From Fidelibacterota bacterium SCGC AAA160-B08 (GTDB taxonomy: Bacteria; Fidelibacterota; Marinisomatia; Marinisomatales; Marinisomataceae): a DNA stretch of 64,000 nt. Location: assembly GCA_000402755.1 (NCBI GenBank), contig AQSD01000005.1:3568-67567 (forward strand), in the 5' to 3' direction. Under the pieces are notes generated by a model. That model searched no databases. It saw nothing but the letters and a program-made list of their open reading frames with translations, and was not told where the DNA came from. Positions 1 through 10,900 of this stretch are shown piece after piece. The position numbers and the translations under genes were made by a program. How positions within the stretch are numbered: position 1 is the first letter of the stretch; every line of letters starts with the position of its first letter.

Positions 1-498
1 TACATGCAATCCATGTAGTCCAGTCATAATAAAATAGATACTGAAGAAGATATGCGGATTATTAAGATGAGCAATTTCAGGTCCCATATAGCTATAATAC
101 TCTCCTGGTAATTGACCTACTTCGAACTTATGAGAATACTCTAAATATTTAATACCTAAGAACATAAAAGCAAACAAAAATGTTGCTATAAGCATGAATA
201 AAGATAGTTTTTGTTTCTTCTGCTGTATCGCCCATACAGCAAGAACCATTGTTAATGAACTAGTAATCAGAACGATTGTATTCAATAATCCTTTATTAAC
301 ATCTAGAAGTAGATTTGCTCCAACAAACATTTCAGGATACCAAGAACGATATACAACATATGCAACGAATAAACCCCCAAAAGTTAAAACTTCGGTAAGA
401 ATAAAAGCCCACATGCCAAGCTTTGCAGTTTCATACTGCTGATCAACATCATGAAAGTGATGTTGCAGAAAATCGGGTGATGAATTATCGTGACTCAT
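1..498 (-). CDS. coxC: Cytochrome c oxidase subunit III, partial (C-terminus beyond the left edge)
   Basis: This is subunit III of the heme-copper oxidase, a membrane protein that stabilises subunit I. I translated it from the reverse strand. It begins [14 protein letters not shown] and continues with hydrophobic segments and the family-typical stretch [20 protein letters not shown], followed by the conserved [12 protein letters not shown] region and a [16 protein letters not shown] end at the window edge. 166 codons are present, and the remaining C-terminal part is missing because the window ends, not because the gene is broken. The ATG overlaps the coxA stop as ATGA (495-498), so it should be translationally coupled to coxA. 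Confidence 0.93.
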   Translation of the reverse strand, partial: MSHDNSSPDFLQHHFHDVDQQYETAKLGMWAFILTEVLTFGGLFVAYVVYRSWYPEMFVGANLLLDVNKGLLNTIVLITSSLTMVLAVWAIQQKKQKLSLFMLIATFLFAFMFLGIKYLEYSHKFEVGQLPGEYYSYMGPEIAHLNNPHIFFSIYFIMTGLHGLHV

Positions 499-2117
499 TT
501 TTTAAATGTTGGCTCAACGACGACTTTATCATAATCATATGGACCATGCTCAAGCACAGGATCTTTTTCAAAATTATGTGGATGAGGAGGTGAGCTAGTA
601 TGTGTCCACTCCAATGTCATTGCACCCCATGGATTAGTACCCGGGTCTAGCTTATTACTTTTTCTTAAAGACCAAAGTAAGTTCATGATTGCAATAAATA
701 TGGATAGTCCAAGTATTCCTGACCAAAAACTAGAATAGTTATGTAACTCTGCATATTGAGGATCATAAGTAGCATACCTTCTTGGCATTCCTCTTAATCC
801 TAATAAGAATTGAGGGAAAAATGTACCATTGAAACCTAGAAATACTCCTAAACAACAAATGGATGCTACCGTTTGATTATACATTGTACCCATAGTTTTA
901 GGCCACCAATGATGTAACCCTCCAAGAAAAGCAATAATAGTACCACCTTGCATTACATAGTGAAAGTGAGCAACTACGAAATAGGTATCATGTAAATGAA
1001 TATCTAAGGCTACTGCACCAAGAAATATTCCTGTTAATCCTCCAATAGTAAATAAGAATAAAAAGGATAAAGCATATAGCATAGGAGGCGTAAAAGATAC
1101 TTGACCTTTATACATAGTTAATATCCAGCTAAATATTTTTACTCCTGTAGGAATACCTACAAAATATGTTATAAAAGAAAATACAATTTGAGAAAAAACT
1201 GATTGTCCCGATGTAAACATGTGATGACCCCAAACTAAGAATCCAATAAATGCAATTGATAGTGTTGAGAATGCAATAAATTTATATCCCCATATTTTCT
1301 TTCTGGAGTGTACTGGAATAATTTCACTAATAATTCCGAATGCAGGCAATATCATAATGTATACAGCAGGATGAGAATAGAACCAGAAAAAATGCTGATA
1401 AAGAACAGGATCTCCCCCAAGAGCAGGATCAAAAATTCCAATTCCTAGCAATCTCTCCAAAATTAACAAAACCATTGTAATTGCAATAACAGGAGTTGCT
1501 GTAATCTGTACCAAAGATGTTCCATAGAGAGCCCATACAAATAATGGTAGTTTATACCATGTTAATCCAGGAATTCTCATTTTGTGAATAGTGGCAATAA
1601 AATTTAGTCCTGTTAAAATAGATGAAAATCCAATAATAAAAATTCCCATTGTCATAGGTATTACATTTGATGTGCTAGTAGTAGAATAGGGTGTATAAAA
1701 TGTCCAACCTGTATCTACTCCACCCGAAATAATAGTATATACAACAAATAGTGCACCTAAAGTATATATATAGAAACTAGCAAGATTTAATCGGGGGAAT
1801 GCTACATCTTTTGCACCTAACATAAGAGGAAGTAACATATTTCCTAACGCTCCAGGAATCGCAGGAATAATAAATAAGAAAATCATAATTGCACCATGCA
1901 ATGTGTATACATTGTTATAAGTTTCATTTGACATGAAATCATTACCGGGAGCAGCTAATTCAAGTCGCATCCCTAGTGCTAACAATCCGCCTAGAAAGAA
2001 AAATATTATTCCACCAAGAAGATACATAAGACCAATACGCTTATGATCTAATGTTAACAACCATGACATTATGCCTTTTGGATGAGTAAGATAATTTTGT
2101 TTTTGATTTTCAGCCAT
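495..2117 (-). CDS. coxA: caa3-type cytochrome c oxidase subunit I (A2-type heme-copper oxidase)
   Basis: This is the catalytic subunit of the terminal oxidase: it reduces O2 to water and pumps protons. Its 540 residues and about 12 hydrophobic segments fit the family. Visible ligands are H74 (low-spin heme), H249 with Y253 (CuB and the cross-linked tyrosine), H298-H299 (CuB), and H384 and H386 in [12 protein letters not shown] (hemes). T324 and K327 sit where the K channel lies. The loop reads FYSHPAVY, with Tyr-Ser before HP and Ala where A1 oxidases have the D-channel Glu. This is the known signature of A2-type oxidases such as that of Rhodothermus marinus. It follows coxB by 20 bases and overlaps coxC. 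Confidence 0.97.
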   Translation of the reverse strand: MAENQKQNYLTHPKGIMSWLLTLDHKRIGLMYLLGGIIFFFLGGLLALGMRLELAAPGNDFMSNETYNNVYTLHGAIMIFLFIIPAIPGALGNMLLPLMLGAKDVAFPRLNLASFYIYTLGALFVVYTIISGGVDTGWTFYTPYSTTSTSNVIPMTMGIFIIGFSSILTGLNFIATIHKMRIPGLTWYKLPLFVWALYGTSLVQITATPVIAITMVLLILERLLGIGIFDPALGGDPVLYQHFFWFYSHPAVYIMILPAFGIISEIIPVHSRKKIWGYKFIAFSTLSIAFIGFLVWGHHMFTSGQSVFSQIVFSFITYFVGIPTGVKIFSWILTMYKGQVSFTPPMLYALSFLFLFTIGGLTGIFLGAVALDIHLHDTYFVVAHFHYVMQGGTIIAFLGGLHHWWPKTMGTMYNQTVASICCLGVFLGFNGTFFPQFLLGLRGMPRRYATYDPQYAELHNYSSFWSGILGLSIFIAIMNLLWSLRKSNKLDPGTNPWGAMTLEWTHTSSPPHPHNFEKDPVLEHGPYDYDKVVVEPTFKK

Positions 2118-2137
2118 AAGTATATCCTAATTTACAA

Positions 2138-3109
2138 TTAAATTTGAGAATCCTCTTTTAAAGATTTTAAAAAAGCAATCAATGCATCTAGCTCCCTATC
2201 ATTTAATAGACCTTGATAGGTAGGCATAACTCCTTGATAGCCTGCTACTATTTTTGTTTGTGGTTCTAGTATAGAGCTTCTTATATAATTATCATCAATT
2301 ATAGTGCTAGTACCATCATCAAAAACTCTTTCCTCTCCCCACATTTGACTTGTCTGCAAGTATGATGGGCCAACTAAAGCGGAGCCATCTAAGGTATGAC
2401 AAGTATTGCATGCTTTTTTAGTATATAGTTTTGCACCAAGCTCATCTAGTGGTATATCTTCATCATCTGATCCAAGCTCTGCAACCCATGCTTCATATTG
2501 GGCAGGTTTCATAACAATAACTTTTGCTCCCATTTGAGAGTGTCCTGTTCCACAATATTCGGTGCAAAATATATCATATACTCCCTCTTGTTGAGCATCA
2601 AACCACATTACATTATATCTATTAGGTAGACAGTCCATCTTAGTTCTCATAACAGGAATGAAGAAGCTATGCAATACATCCTTAGAAGAAAGAACAATTT
2701 TAATAGGCTGATTAGAAGGTACTACAAGCTCGTTAAGAGTTGTACCTCCGTCAGGATAATCAAATGTCCAAAACCAACTCTGACCAGTAACTTTAATTTC
2801 AATCGCATCATCAGGAACAATGATCATTTTTAAATATGATCTAATACCCCATACAAATGTGATACTTACTAGTATAAGAGGAATAATGAAAAATAATGAT
2901 TCTAGTATATTGCTATGATCTTTACTACTCGTAAGTCTGACCTCATCACCTTTTTTGAATCGATATTTGATTGCTAAGTACGCCATACCAAATACAACGA
3001 TAGCAAAGAGGATTATTGATGAATAAAAAATAAAATAGAATAGGTTGTCAATGTCAGCAGCAAAGGTTGACACCTGTTTTGGAAACAAATATTCAGTTAA
3101 TCTATCCAT
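2138..3109 (-). CDS. coxB: caa3-type cytochrome c oxidase subunit II with fused cytochrome c domain
   Basis: This subunit carries the CuA centre that receives electrons, and here also a covalently bound heme c. Two N-terminal membrane segments (about residues 24-47 and 71-89) are followed by the cupredoxin domain with H147 and the CuA motif C182-x3-C186-x3-H190-x2-M193. The C-terminal extension has a CNTCH heme c site at 234-238 and a likely Met ligand in the GVMPTYQ segment near residue 295. The fused cytochrome defines a caa3 enzyme, so soluble cytochrome c may be bypassed. It lies between sco and coxA in the ACIII-oxidase operon. Confidence 0.96.
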   Translation of the reverse strand: MDRLTEYLFPKQVSTFAADIDNLFYFIFYSSIILFAIVVFGMAYLAIKYRFKKGDEVRLTSSKDHSNILESLFFIIPLILVSITFVWGIRSYLKMIIVPDDAIEIKVTGQSWFWTFDYPDGGTTLNELVVPSNQPIKIVLSSKDVLHSFFIPVMRTKMDCLPNRYNVMWFDAQQEGVYDIFCTEYCGTGHSQMGAKVIVMKPAQYEAWVAELGSDDEDIPLDELGAKLYTKKACNTCHTLDGSALVGPSYLQTSQMWGEERVFDDGTSTIIDDNYIRSSILEPQTKIVAGYQGVMPTYQGLLNDRELDALIAFLKSLKEDSQI

Positions 3110-3120
3110 GTCTTCTACTA

Positions 3121-3927
3121 TTATCCCCTAAATAAATTATGATCATTTTTCCAGTAACCTACAATTGTAATGCCTAGAAAAATGATAGTTAATATACCCC
3201 CTAATCTCATAATATTGGTAGCAAAAAGTGTATAAGTATTTTTGTAGGGGTCATAGTGGTAGCAATAAAGAACTATTTTATCAAGAGTACTTCCTATTTT
3301 TCCTTCGCCAGCCTCTAACAAGCTTAGCTTTAAATCTTTTGCTAGAAATTGAATTCCATATAAATATCGTGATATTTTTCCTTCTGGACTTAATACAGAA
3401 ATTGCTGCAGGGTGCATATACTCATCTCTATCTTCGTCATAATAGTATATAAACCCTATGCTATCGGCAATTTTCTTTATATTCTCTTGATCGCCAGTTA
3501 AAAAGTGCCAATCATTCTTAACGTTCTTAAGATTGTATGCTGCTATATAGTTTTTTTTCTTTTGATTAGCAAATGCTGTGCTCTCATTAGGGTTAATATC
3601 AATAGTAATAATTTGATATTCTTCTCCTGCATTCAATGTTAGTTTTTCAATCGATTCAGCTAACCCATTTAGCACAAGCGTACAGAGCATCGGACATTCA
3701 AAGTAATTTAATGTGAGAATTGTAGGAATATTTTTTTCAAATAAATCTTTTAGGAGAATTGTTTCACCAGATTCATTGATAAATGTAGTATCTAGAGGAA
3801 TATAATTTCCTAATTGCTCTATAACATCTATTGGAAAATCTGTTGGAGTTTCTTCTTTTAATGTTTGCGAAAACAAGAAGTGACTTGAAAATAGAAATAC
3901 TAAAAGTAAATTATTTCTTTTGATCAT
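3121..3927 (-). CDS. SCO1/SenC-family copper chaperone with C-terminal membrane anchor
   Basis: SCO proteins deliver copper to the CuA site of subunit II or maintain its cysteines. This 268-residue protein has an N-terminal signal segment (about 5-20) and a thioredoxin-like fold. Its metal-binding pair is C78-x3-C82 in FECPMLCT, and a conserved-type His lies in the EYMHPAAISVLSPEG segment. A hydrophobic stretch near 238-258 probably anchors the C-terminus, which is common for SCO proteins encoded with ACIII. The start overlaps the preceding small membrane gene by 17 bases, and coxB follows 11 bases downstream, so it belongs to the same transcript as its probable client. Confidence 0.92.
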   Translation of the reverse strand: MIKRNNLLLVFLFSSHFLFSQTLKEETPTDFPIDVIEQLGNYIPLDTTFINESGETILLKDLFEKNIPTILTLNYFECPMLCTLVLNGLAESIEKLTLNAGEEYQIITIDINPNESTAFANQKKKNYIAAYNLKNVKNDWHFLTGDQENIKKIADSIGFIYYYDEDRDEYMHPAAISVLSPEGKISRYLYGIQFLAKDLKLSLLEAGEGKIGSTLDKIVLYCYHYDPYKNTYTLFATNIMRLGGILTIIFLGITIVGYWKNDHNLFRG

Positions 3928-4210
3928 CTAGTAATAGCTCTTTTGATCGATCAATAGGTATATGATAAATTTCTTTTTCTTTATCGATTACCTTATAGCT
4001 ATTGAGAGTTTCGCTTTCTGATTTTCTTAATTCAATTAATTTTTTTGATCGTTTACTGAGCTTAAATTCATAAACAGTGTCATCTAAAACACGTACATAG
4101 TATTCAAATAAAAGAAAAAGGGTGACTATAATTGTTAAAACAAATATAAATCCTCCAATTATTACTGGCTTAACTGGTATATCTTCTTTTTCGTAACCTA
4201 GATTATCCAT
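3911..4210 (-). CDS. Small single-span membrane protein between actF and sco
   Basis: This 99-residue protein is not recognised with confidence. One strong membrane segment (about residues 16-37, GGFIFVLTIIVTLFLLFEYY) follows a short acidic N-terminus, and the remaining 60 residues are charged and likely extracytoplasmic. It sits 2 bases after actF and overlaps sco by 17 bases, so it is embedded in the ACIII-caa3 operon. Position suggests a small accessory subunit or assembly factor of ACIII or the oxidase. Other ACIII operons carry an extra small membrane gene, sometimes called actG, in a comparable place, but homology to it is not shown here. Confidence 0.8.
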   Translation of the reverse strand: MDNLGYEKEDIPVKPVIIGGFIFVLTIIVTLFLLFEYYVRVLDDTVYEFKLSKRSKKLIELRKSESETLNSYKVIDKEKEIYHIPIDRSKELLLDDQKK

Positions 4211-4212
4211 AA

Positions 4213-5415
4213 TTAGTGATTCCTATGATTGATTGAATGTATTAATTCTGGATCATTAATAGATACTAGAGGACTTCTAGACATGATATATCTAAAGCCG
4301 CCAATAAATATAGAAGCAAACCCTAGCATGCTAGCAATATCATATATTCCGATATGAAAATCATGATGGTGAATAGTTGGCATCACAATAAAATTAATAT
4401 CGATATAATGCATAAATAGTATCCATATGCTCATAAATTGTAGTAGTCTTATATTTCTTTTTGACCCTCTAAAAATTAAAGAAAAGAACGGAATAAAGAA
4501 CTTACCTACTATCAATAAAACACTTATTGTTTTCCAAGAACCTACCCATCGATGAAGATACCAAATAGTTTCTTCCGGAATATTACTGTACCAAATAAAA
4601 TAAAATTGTGCTCCAGCGATGTAACAGTAAAAAACTGTAAATGCAAATAAGTATTTACCAAGATCATGGAAATGTTCCTCGGATACAATATCTTTTAAAT
4701 ATCCCTGATCTTTCAAGCGGATTAGTGTAAATGTTAAGAACGCTAAGAATGCTAAAAATGATCCTGCAAAAGTATATACTCCATACATCGTAGAATACCA
4801 ATGAGGGTCTAAGCTCATTAGCCAGTCTAGACCTGCAAAAGTAATACTTGTAAACAGCAATACTCCTATAGGGCTCATAGTGAAATTCTTTAATTTTATT
4901 AATGCGTTATGGTCTCCATCAATATCATGCTTAGTAGATGTAAAATAAATATAAAAAGCTATGACGTTCCATAAGCTAAAATATGCTACTGCTCTTTGTA
5001 TAAAAAATTGTTTATTTAGAAAGGGTAGTTTGTGCTGTATCAGATGATCAGCTTCAAAGCTATGTGTAAGCCAATAGCTGTGAGCTGGAAGCCATTTAAA
5101 TAACAATTCCATACCTGCAATAATTGGAAAAAATAATATTGTAAATATTGGCATTAACATCAGAGTATTCTCCATAACTCTTTTTATAGCAACACTCCAT
5201 GTAGCAGAAAAAGCATAGTGAACAAATATAAAGAACATTGCTCCAAGTATAATGCTTAACCAGAAAAAGAAAGATGTAAGATAGGAAAAATAAAATTCTT
5301 TTGAATCAAAACCAGAAAACCAAGCAATGCTAAGTAGTGCTAGTCCTGCAAACATTAAAATAAAATTAGTAGATTTTTTTGAGCTATAATTATATGTTTT
5401 TGAATCTAATTTCAT
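4213..5415 (-). CDS. actF: Alternative complex III subunit ActF (NrfD-like integral membrane subunit)
   Basis: ActF is one of two polytopic membrane subunits of the menaquinol:cytochrome c (or HiPIP) oxidoreductase that replaces the bc1 complex. The 400-residue protein has about ten hydrophobic segments and typical pieces such as AGLDWLMSLDPHWYSTMYGVY and GAQFYFIWYSNIPEETIWYL, which recur in ActF proteins (quinol:cytochrome c oxidoreductase quinone-binding subunit 2). Its start overlaps the actE stop by 4 bases (ATGA). Position after actE matches the canonical actABCDEF order. Confidence 0.93.
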   Translation of the reverse strand: MKLDSKTYNYSSKKSTNFILMFAGLALLSIAWFSGFDSKEFYFSYLTSFFFWLSIILGAMFFIFVHYAFSATWSVAIKRVMENTLMLMPIFTILFFPIIAGMELLFKWLPAHSYWLTHSFEADHLIQHKLPFLNKQFFIQRAVAYFSLWNVIAFYIYFTSTKHDIDGDHNALIKLKNFTMSPIGVLLFTSITFAGLDWLMSLDPHWYSTMYGVYTFAGSFLAFLAFLTFTLIRLKDQGYLKDIVSEEHFHDLGKYLFAFTVFYCYIAGAQFYFIWYSNIPEETIWYLHRWVGSWKTISVLLIVGKFFIPFFSLIFRGSKRNIRLLQFMSIWILFMHYIDINFIVMPTIHHHDFHIGIYDIASMLGFASIFIGGFRYIMSRSPLVSINDPELIHSINHRNH

Positions 5416-6020
5416 GATTTCTTAGCAATTTTTTCTTGTTCATCTTGTGGTAAATCTTGAAAAGTAGCATTCTGACTTTTTTGCAATGCTCTCACATAAT
5501 GGACAATTGACCAAATATCATCAGCCTCTATTTGATATCCATATGCAGGCATACTACGTAATCCATATCTAATTGTATTAAACATCTCACCATCAGGTTG
5601 CATACGAATACGTTCGTCATGCAAGTTAGCAGGAATAACAGGGTAATCATATTGCGTAACAATACCTTTACCATTTCCTACCTGAGAATGACATGGAGTA
5701 CAATAAATATTGAATCTATCCTGACCTCTATCTAGTACTTCTGCTGATAATGCTATAGGATTATTTACTAAGTATGATCCATCTTCATTTTTACCATTTA
5801 AAAATGATGCATTTTCATCATACTGCCCTCTAGCAATAGTCCCTTCAATTGGAGTTCTCATAGTGGAGCCATCTTCAAAGAAATAGCTTTCTTCTAAAGA
5901 TCTATACTTCTGCTGGTTGTCCATATTGGGATTTAAATGAATTGGAGGTTCTTCAAATTTTGCACCTCTAAAACATCCCGTTAAAAATAACAGGCTTAAA
6001 AGTAATATATTAATTCTCAT
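5412..6020 (-). CDS. actE: Alternative complex III subunit ActE, monoheme cytochrome c lipoprotein
   Basis: ActE is the periplasmic monoheme cytochrome c of ACIII and is thought to pass electrons onward. The 202-residue protein starts with a lipoprotein signal ending LLFLTGC (lipobox Cys at residue 16). The cytochrome domain has one CTPCH heme c site in NIYCTPCHSQVGNG near residue 105, and a likely axial Met in RSMPAYGYQIEADD near 157. It overlaps actD upstream by 11 bases and actF downstream by 4. Its length is close to other ActE proteins. Confidence 0.93.
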   Translation of the reverse strand: MRINILLLSLLFLTGCFRGAKFEEPPIHLNPNMDNQQKYRSLEESYFFEDGSTMRTPIEGTIARGQYDENASFLNGKNEDGSYLVNNPIALSAEVLDRGQDRFNIYCTPCHSQVGNGKGIVTQYDYPVIPANLHDERIRMQPDGEMFNTIRYGLRSMPAYGYQIEADDIWSIVHYVRALQKSQNATFQDLPQDEQEKIAKKS

Positions 6021-6543
6021 CTTTTAATACCTCAATATCTGTACCACCCATTTTCTCTAAGAATGATTTTACTTCTTCTTCGTTATATTTTGGATCTGAA
6101 ATTTCAATACTAACATAAAATGCATCGCTTGTAACTCTAGAAAATTTATCTGAATAAAATACAGGATGATGGAATCGAGGTATGCTGTTAAAATACATCA
6201 TTCCAAAAACTGCTCCGAAAGCACTAAATAATACCATGAGTTCAAATGTAATGATTGCGTATGCAGGATAAGCAAAAAATGGTTTTCCACTAATATTCAT
6301 TGGGTATTCAATTGAATGAATCCAAGTTTGTAGTCCAAAACCAAATAAAGCTCCTGTTAATCCCATTGCCCCGATTACATAACCTAATTTAGATCTTTTG
6401 AGTCCCATTGCGTCATCCATACCATGAATTGGAAAAGGAGAATGACAGTCAAAATCTTTAAATCCTGCATCTCTTACCTTTTCTGCGGCATGAACTAATG
6501 CTAAGGGAGTATCAAACTTCGCTATTACACCGTATGTATTCAT
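6010..6543 (-). CDS. actD: Alternative complex III subunit ActD (DUF3341)
   Basis: ActD is a membrane subunit of ACIII with no cofactor of its own. The 177-residue sequence opens GVIAKFDTPLALVHAAEKVRD, the DUF3341 pattern, with FDCHSPFPIHGMDDAMG close behind. Two membrane segments (about 55-73 and 94-115) are separated by a loop with a typical NISGKPFFAYPAY piece. The start overlaps actC by 4 bases and the end overlaps actE by 11. Gene position and sequence agree with the family. Confidence 0.93.
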   Translation of the reverse strand: MNTYGVIAKFDTPLALVHAAEKVRDAGFKDFDCHSPFPIHGMDDAMGLKRSKLGYVIGAMGLTGALFGFGLQTWIHSIEYPMNISGKPFFAYPAYAIITFELMVLFSAFGAVFGMMYFNSIPRFHHPVFYSDKFSRVTSDAFYVSIEISDPKYNEEEVKSFLEKMGGTDIEVLKDEN

Positions 6544-7928
6544 TCTTCGTGTCCGTGATGAGGATTAGACTCTGGTAATACTAATTTTGCTTCAGCAATA
6601 GAAACCATTGGTAAGAATCTTAAGAATAGAAGAAATCCTGTAAAGAATAGCCCAAATGTGCCTATATAAATTGATACATCAAATATTGTTGGATTATACA
6701 TAGCCCAAGCACCTGGCATGAAATCTCTATGAAGTGTGATAACTACAATTACAAACCGTTCAAACCACATTCCAATATTTACTAGGATAGATGTGATAAA
6801 TAGAAATGGAATATGCCTTCTGTAGCGTTCAAACCAAAAAAATTGAGGAACAACAACATTACAAAAGATCATTGCCCAATAGCCCCACCAGTATGGACCT
6901 AAAGCTCTGTTCACAAAAGCAAACGATTCATATGCATTACCACTATACCATGCAACAAAGAATTCCATTGAATAGGCATAACCAACCATACAGCCAGTTA
7001 ATAGCATAATTTGTGCCATCTTATCAAGATGCTCTAATGTAATAATATGTCCTAGATTATATACTTTTCTTGCTATAATAGAGAGTGTCATTACCATTCC
7101 AAACCCAGAGTAAATTGCACCTGCTACAAAATAAGGGGGAAATATTGTTGTATGCCAACCCGGTATTATACTAGTAGCAAAGTCAGAACTAACAACACTG
7201 TGGACCGATAGTACTAGAGGAGTGGATATACCAGCAAGAACTAAGTAGGCTAGCTCATAATGCTGCCACTGTCTATTTCCGCCTCTCCATCCTAATGCAA
7301 AGAATCCATAAATTTTTCTTTTTAAATTTGTTTTTGCCCTATCTCTTAAAGTTGCTAAGTCTGGAATTAGTCCTGTATACCAAAATAATAGCGATACTGT
7401 AAAATAGGTGAACACAGCAAAGAAATCCCATATTAATGGACTTCTCATGTTTGGCCACATTCCCATTTGATTTGGTATAGGCAAGAACCAATAAGCTACC
7501 CAAATTCTACCGACATGAATCCCAGGAAAAACAAGCGCACAAATAACAGCAAAAAGTGTCATAGTCTCAGCAAATCTATTAATGGCATTTCTCCAATTTT
7601 GTCTAAATAAATGCAAGATAGCAGATATTAAAGTACCTGCATGACCAATACCTACCCACCAAACAAAATTAATAATAGCCCAACCCCAGAATACGGGATT
7701 ATTAATACCCCAGATTCCAGTACCTTCCCATATAAGAAACCCAACACTACCTGCAAAAATTGCCAACAAAGAAAGAGCAAATCCAAATAAAAGCCACCAT
7801 TGAATTGGAGTTTTTTTACTCTCAGGCACTCCTGCTATATCATCAGTAATAGTAGTAAAATTTTGATTACCAGGAAGTAGTTTTTCAGCACGAATTTCTG
7901 CTTTTGACTTTATTTTATTCTCTAGCAT
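6540..7928 (-). CDS. actC: Alternative complex III subunit ActC (NrfD-like integral membrane subunit)
   Basis: ActC is a ten-span NrfD/PsrC-type membrane subunit that contributes the menaquinol-binding side of ACIII. The 462-residue protein has the family pieces INFVWWVGIGHAGTLISAIL, MWPNMRSPLIWDFFAVFTYF and SVHSVVSSDFATSIIPGWH, with about ten hydrophobic segments. The charged N-terminus (KIKSKAEIRAEKLLPG) is cytoplasmic by the positive-inside rule. It begins on the base next to the actB stop and overlaps actD by 4 bases, so the subunits should be made stoichiometrically. Confidence 0.95.
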   Translation of the reverse strand: MLENKIKSKAEIRAEKLLPGNQNFTTITDDIAGVPESKKTPIQWWLLFGFALSLLAIFAGSVGFLIWEGTGIWGINNPVFWGWAIINFVWWVGIGHAGTLISAILHLFRQNWRNAINRFAETMTLFAVICALVFPGIHVGRIWVAYWFLPIPNQMGMWPNMRSPLIWDFFAVFTYFTVSLLFWYTGLIPDLATLRDRAKTNLKRKIYGFFALGWRGGNRQWQHYELAYLVLAGISTPLVLSVHSVVSSDFATSIIPGWHTTIFPPYFVAGAIYSGFGMVMTLSIIARKVYNLGHIITLEHLDKMAQIMLLTGCMVGYAYSMEFFVAWYSGNAYESFAFVNRALGPYWWGYWAMIFCNVVVPQFFWFERYRRHIPFLFITSILVNIGMWFERFVIVVITLHRDFMPGAWAMYNPTIFDVSIYIGTFGLFFTGFLLFLRFLPMVSIAEAKLVLPESNPHHGHEE

Positions 7929-10900
7929 CTAGTGATGCGCTCCCTGATGATTATTTGAAGATAGCTTAGGATTCTGATTTCTAATTTTTGCAAGATATGT
8001 AGTTCTTGGGCTAGTACCAAGCTGTCCTAATAGAGCATAGTCGCGATTACGGCTTTTTGCTTTACTAACTGCGCTATTTGGATCGTTAATATCTCCAAAT
8101 TTAATAGCATCAGCTGGACAAGATTGTGCGCAAGCTACTTTAACATCTCCATCAACTAGGTCTCTATTTTCATTTTCTGCTTTAATACGAGCCTCACTAA
8201 CACGCTGATAACAGTAAGTACATTTTTCCATAACCCCTCTAAAGCGCATACTTACATCAGGGTTCATGGCCATTTGAACTACTTCTGGAAGGTCTTTTGT
8301 ATAATTATAAAAATTAAATTTTCTTACTTTATAAGGACAATTATTTGCACAATACCTTGTGCCTAGACAGCGATTATAAGTCATTTGATTTACACCATCT
8401 GTAGAATGTGTAGTAGCACCAACTGGACAAACTTGCTCACATGGAGCTAATTCACAATGTACGCATGCAACAGATTGTGTAGATACTTCTGGATTATCAG
8501 GATCGCCGGAAAAATAATTATCGATACGAATCCAATGCATTTCTCTACCATTCATTACTTGCTGCTTACCTACTATAGGAATATTGTTCTCACTTTGACA
8601 GGCAATAGAACAAGCATTGCAACTGGTACAGCTTGTCAAATCTATCGACATTCCCCACTGGTGGCCTTTTGAATAATCATATTCAGGCTCAGGGTTATAC
8701 ATTGAATGATCTTCCCAACTTCTGCTCTTATCTGGCTTATGTTCTTCAACTACATCCTTAATAAACTCTGGATGTTTTTTATAATCTTCCATTGTTGACT
8801 GCTTTACTAGATCAGGAATTCTTGATTGGACTTCATTAGTTGATAAGTCGCTAAATCCTGGTGCTGCAAGTTTATCTTCTTCAAGACCATAGTGTTCTTG
8901 GGTCGTTGCTAATGGATATGTTTCATTGAGAATTTTAATCTCAGCATTTACAGCATAACCCATATTCGAACTTGTTCTTAATGGGTACATATTAAAACCT
9001 ACACCGCTACCAATTCTACCAGAAAACTCTCTACCATATCCCAGTTCAAGAGTAATTGTTTTTTGATTCTGACCAGGTACAATCCATGCTGGAACCTTGA
9101 CGCTTTTGTCGCCTAATGATATTTGAATCATTTGACCATTTTTGATATTTAATCTTTTCGCAACTTTCATACTAACAAAAGCAGCATTATCCCATGTTAA
9201 GCTAGTTATCGGTTTTGGGATTTCTTGTAACCAACCATTATTTGCATATCTTCCATCATAAACAGAAGAAGATGGTGCAAAAATTAATTCAAATTTATTA
9301 TTATCAAGAGCTTGATCTTTCGTCAATATCGCTATAGAAATTTTATTTTGGATACGAACTTTTTGAGTGCTCAGCAATGGCTTAGCATGAATTCCTTCAT
9401 GCAATATTTTTTCCCATTTTCTTTCAAAATTTGTTTCATTCACAATAGTATCTTTCCAGACTTTTTTAACGGTATCATAAGAACTTCTATCTTCTTTAAA
9501 AATGATAGGAGTTAGAACTTGTAATGCGCTTTTTGAATCAAAAAGTGGCCTAATTTGTGGCTGAATAATACTTGCATAACCATCATAGGTCATTGCATCT
9601 CCCCAAGTTTCAAAGAAGTGAGCTTCTGCAATATTCCATTGACAATGCTTTGAAGTTTCATCATAAAAATTACTTAGATGAACTGCAGACTTTACTTTCT
9701 TTAGAGATGCTTCAAAGTTGCAATCAGATGGAGCGTCATATACTGGATTACCTCCCAAAATAATTAAATTATCTATTGCACCTTTAGCCATCTTCTTACA
9801 TAGCACTTTAAAATCTTCCATTGAAGTAACATGTGCTTTATCTAGTGGATAATAATCAATTGGTGCTTTTAATTGGTTGTTAATACCTGTAATCAAGCAA
9901 TGAATATCTGCTGGTAAATCACTTCCACCTATAATGATAGATTCACCCTTATTTTTTATTAAATCTTCTGCAACAGTTTTAATCCATAAATGATTGGAGC
10001 TTTTTACAGGCTTAGCATCAATTTTTAATCCTAATTTTTTTAATTCTCCAGCTAACTCCCTTAAAACTGAAGCAAACTGGTGATTCGGAATATTCAAACG
10101 ATGATCTGCGCTAGATCCAGTAGGAGTCATAAAGCTTTCTACGACATACAATCTATTCATTGTACTTTTTTCATCTTCTAAATCTCTATTTTGAGCAAAT
10201 TTTCGTGTATGATATACGCAATTATCTTCAACTCCTAGAAAGTCAGATCCTATAGAAAGAATTGTCTGCGCATTTTCTAGGCGATTCAATGGTTGTAATT
10301 TTTTACCAAAAGCTTTTTCAATCCCTCTATATAAATTTTCATTATTAATTGGCTCATATACTACCCAATCAGCATCTGGATATGCTTTTTTAAATTCATT
10401 ATGCATGAATTGTATTGTTGGCGATGAGGACTCTTGCGATAAAATAGCTAGCCTATTTCCATTTGAGCTATTTATTGATTGAGCGTATTTAACATATTCA
10501 GACCAATCTACTTTTTTTCCATTCAACCTAACACCTCTAGATCTGTCAGGATCATACATATCTAGTGTAGTAGCTTGAGCAAAAGAATTAGATTTACCCA
10601 TGGATGCAGGATGTTTCTCATTACCTTCAACTTTAACTGGTCTTTCATCATGATTTTCAATAATTACTCCTAGAGCATTATTTTTAAAAGGCATAGTAGT
10701 TGCATAATGCTTAGGAATTCCAGGTATAGTTGCTATTTCAGCTTCTACATATGGAATAATTTTTTGTACAGGTTTTTTACAACCTTCTAAACCTGCTAAG
10801 GCTACTGATGCGGCTACCAATGATAAAAAATTTCTTCTAGATAGACCATTATCTTCATGATGCTCAGACTGCTTTAAGTAATTGGTGTAATCATCTGAAG

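Noticed and set aside
194..442. Plus-strand 82-codon frame.
   Set aside because: It lies antisense inside coxC, which has convincing homology on the minus strand.
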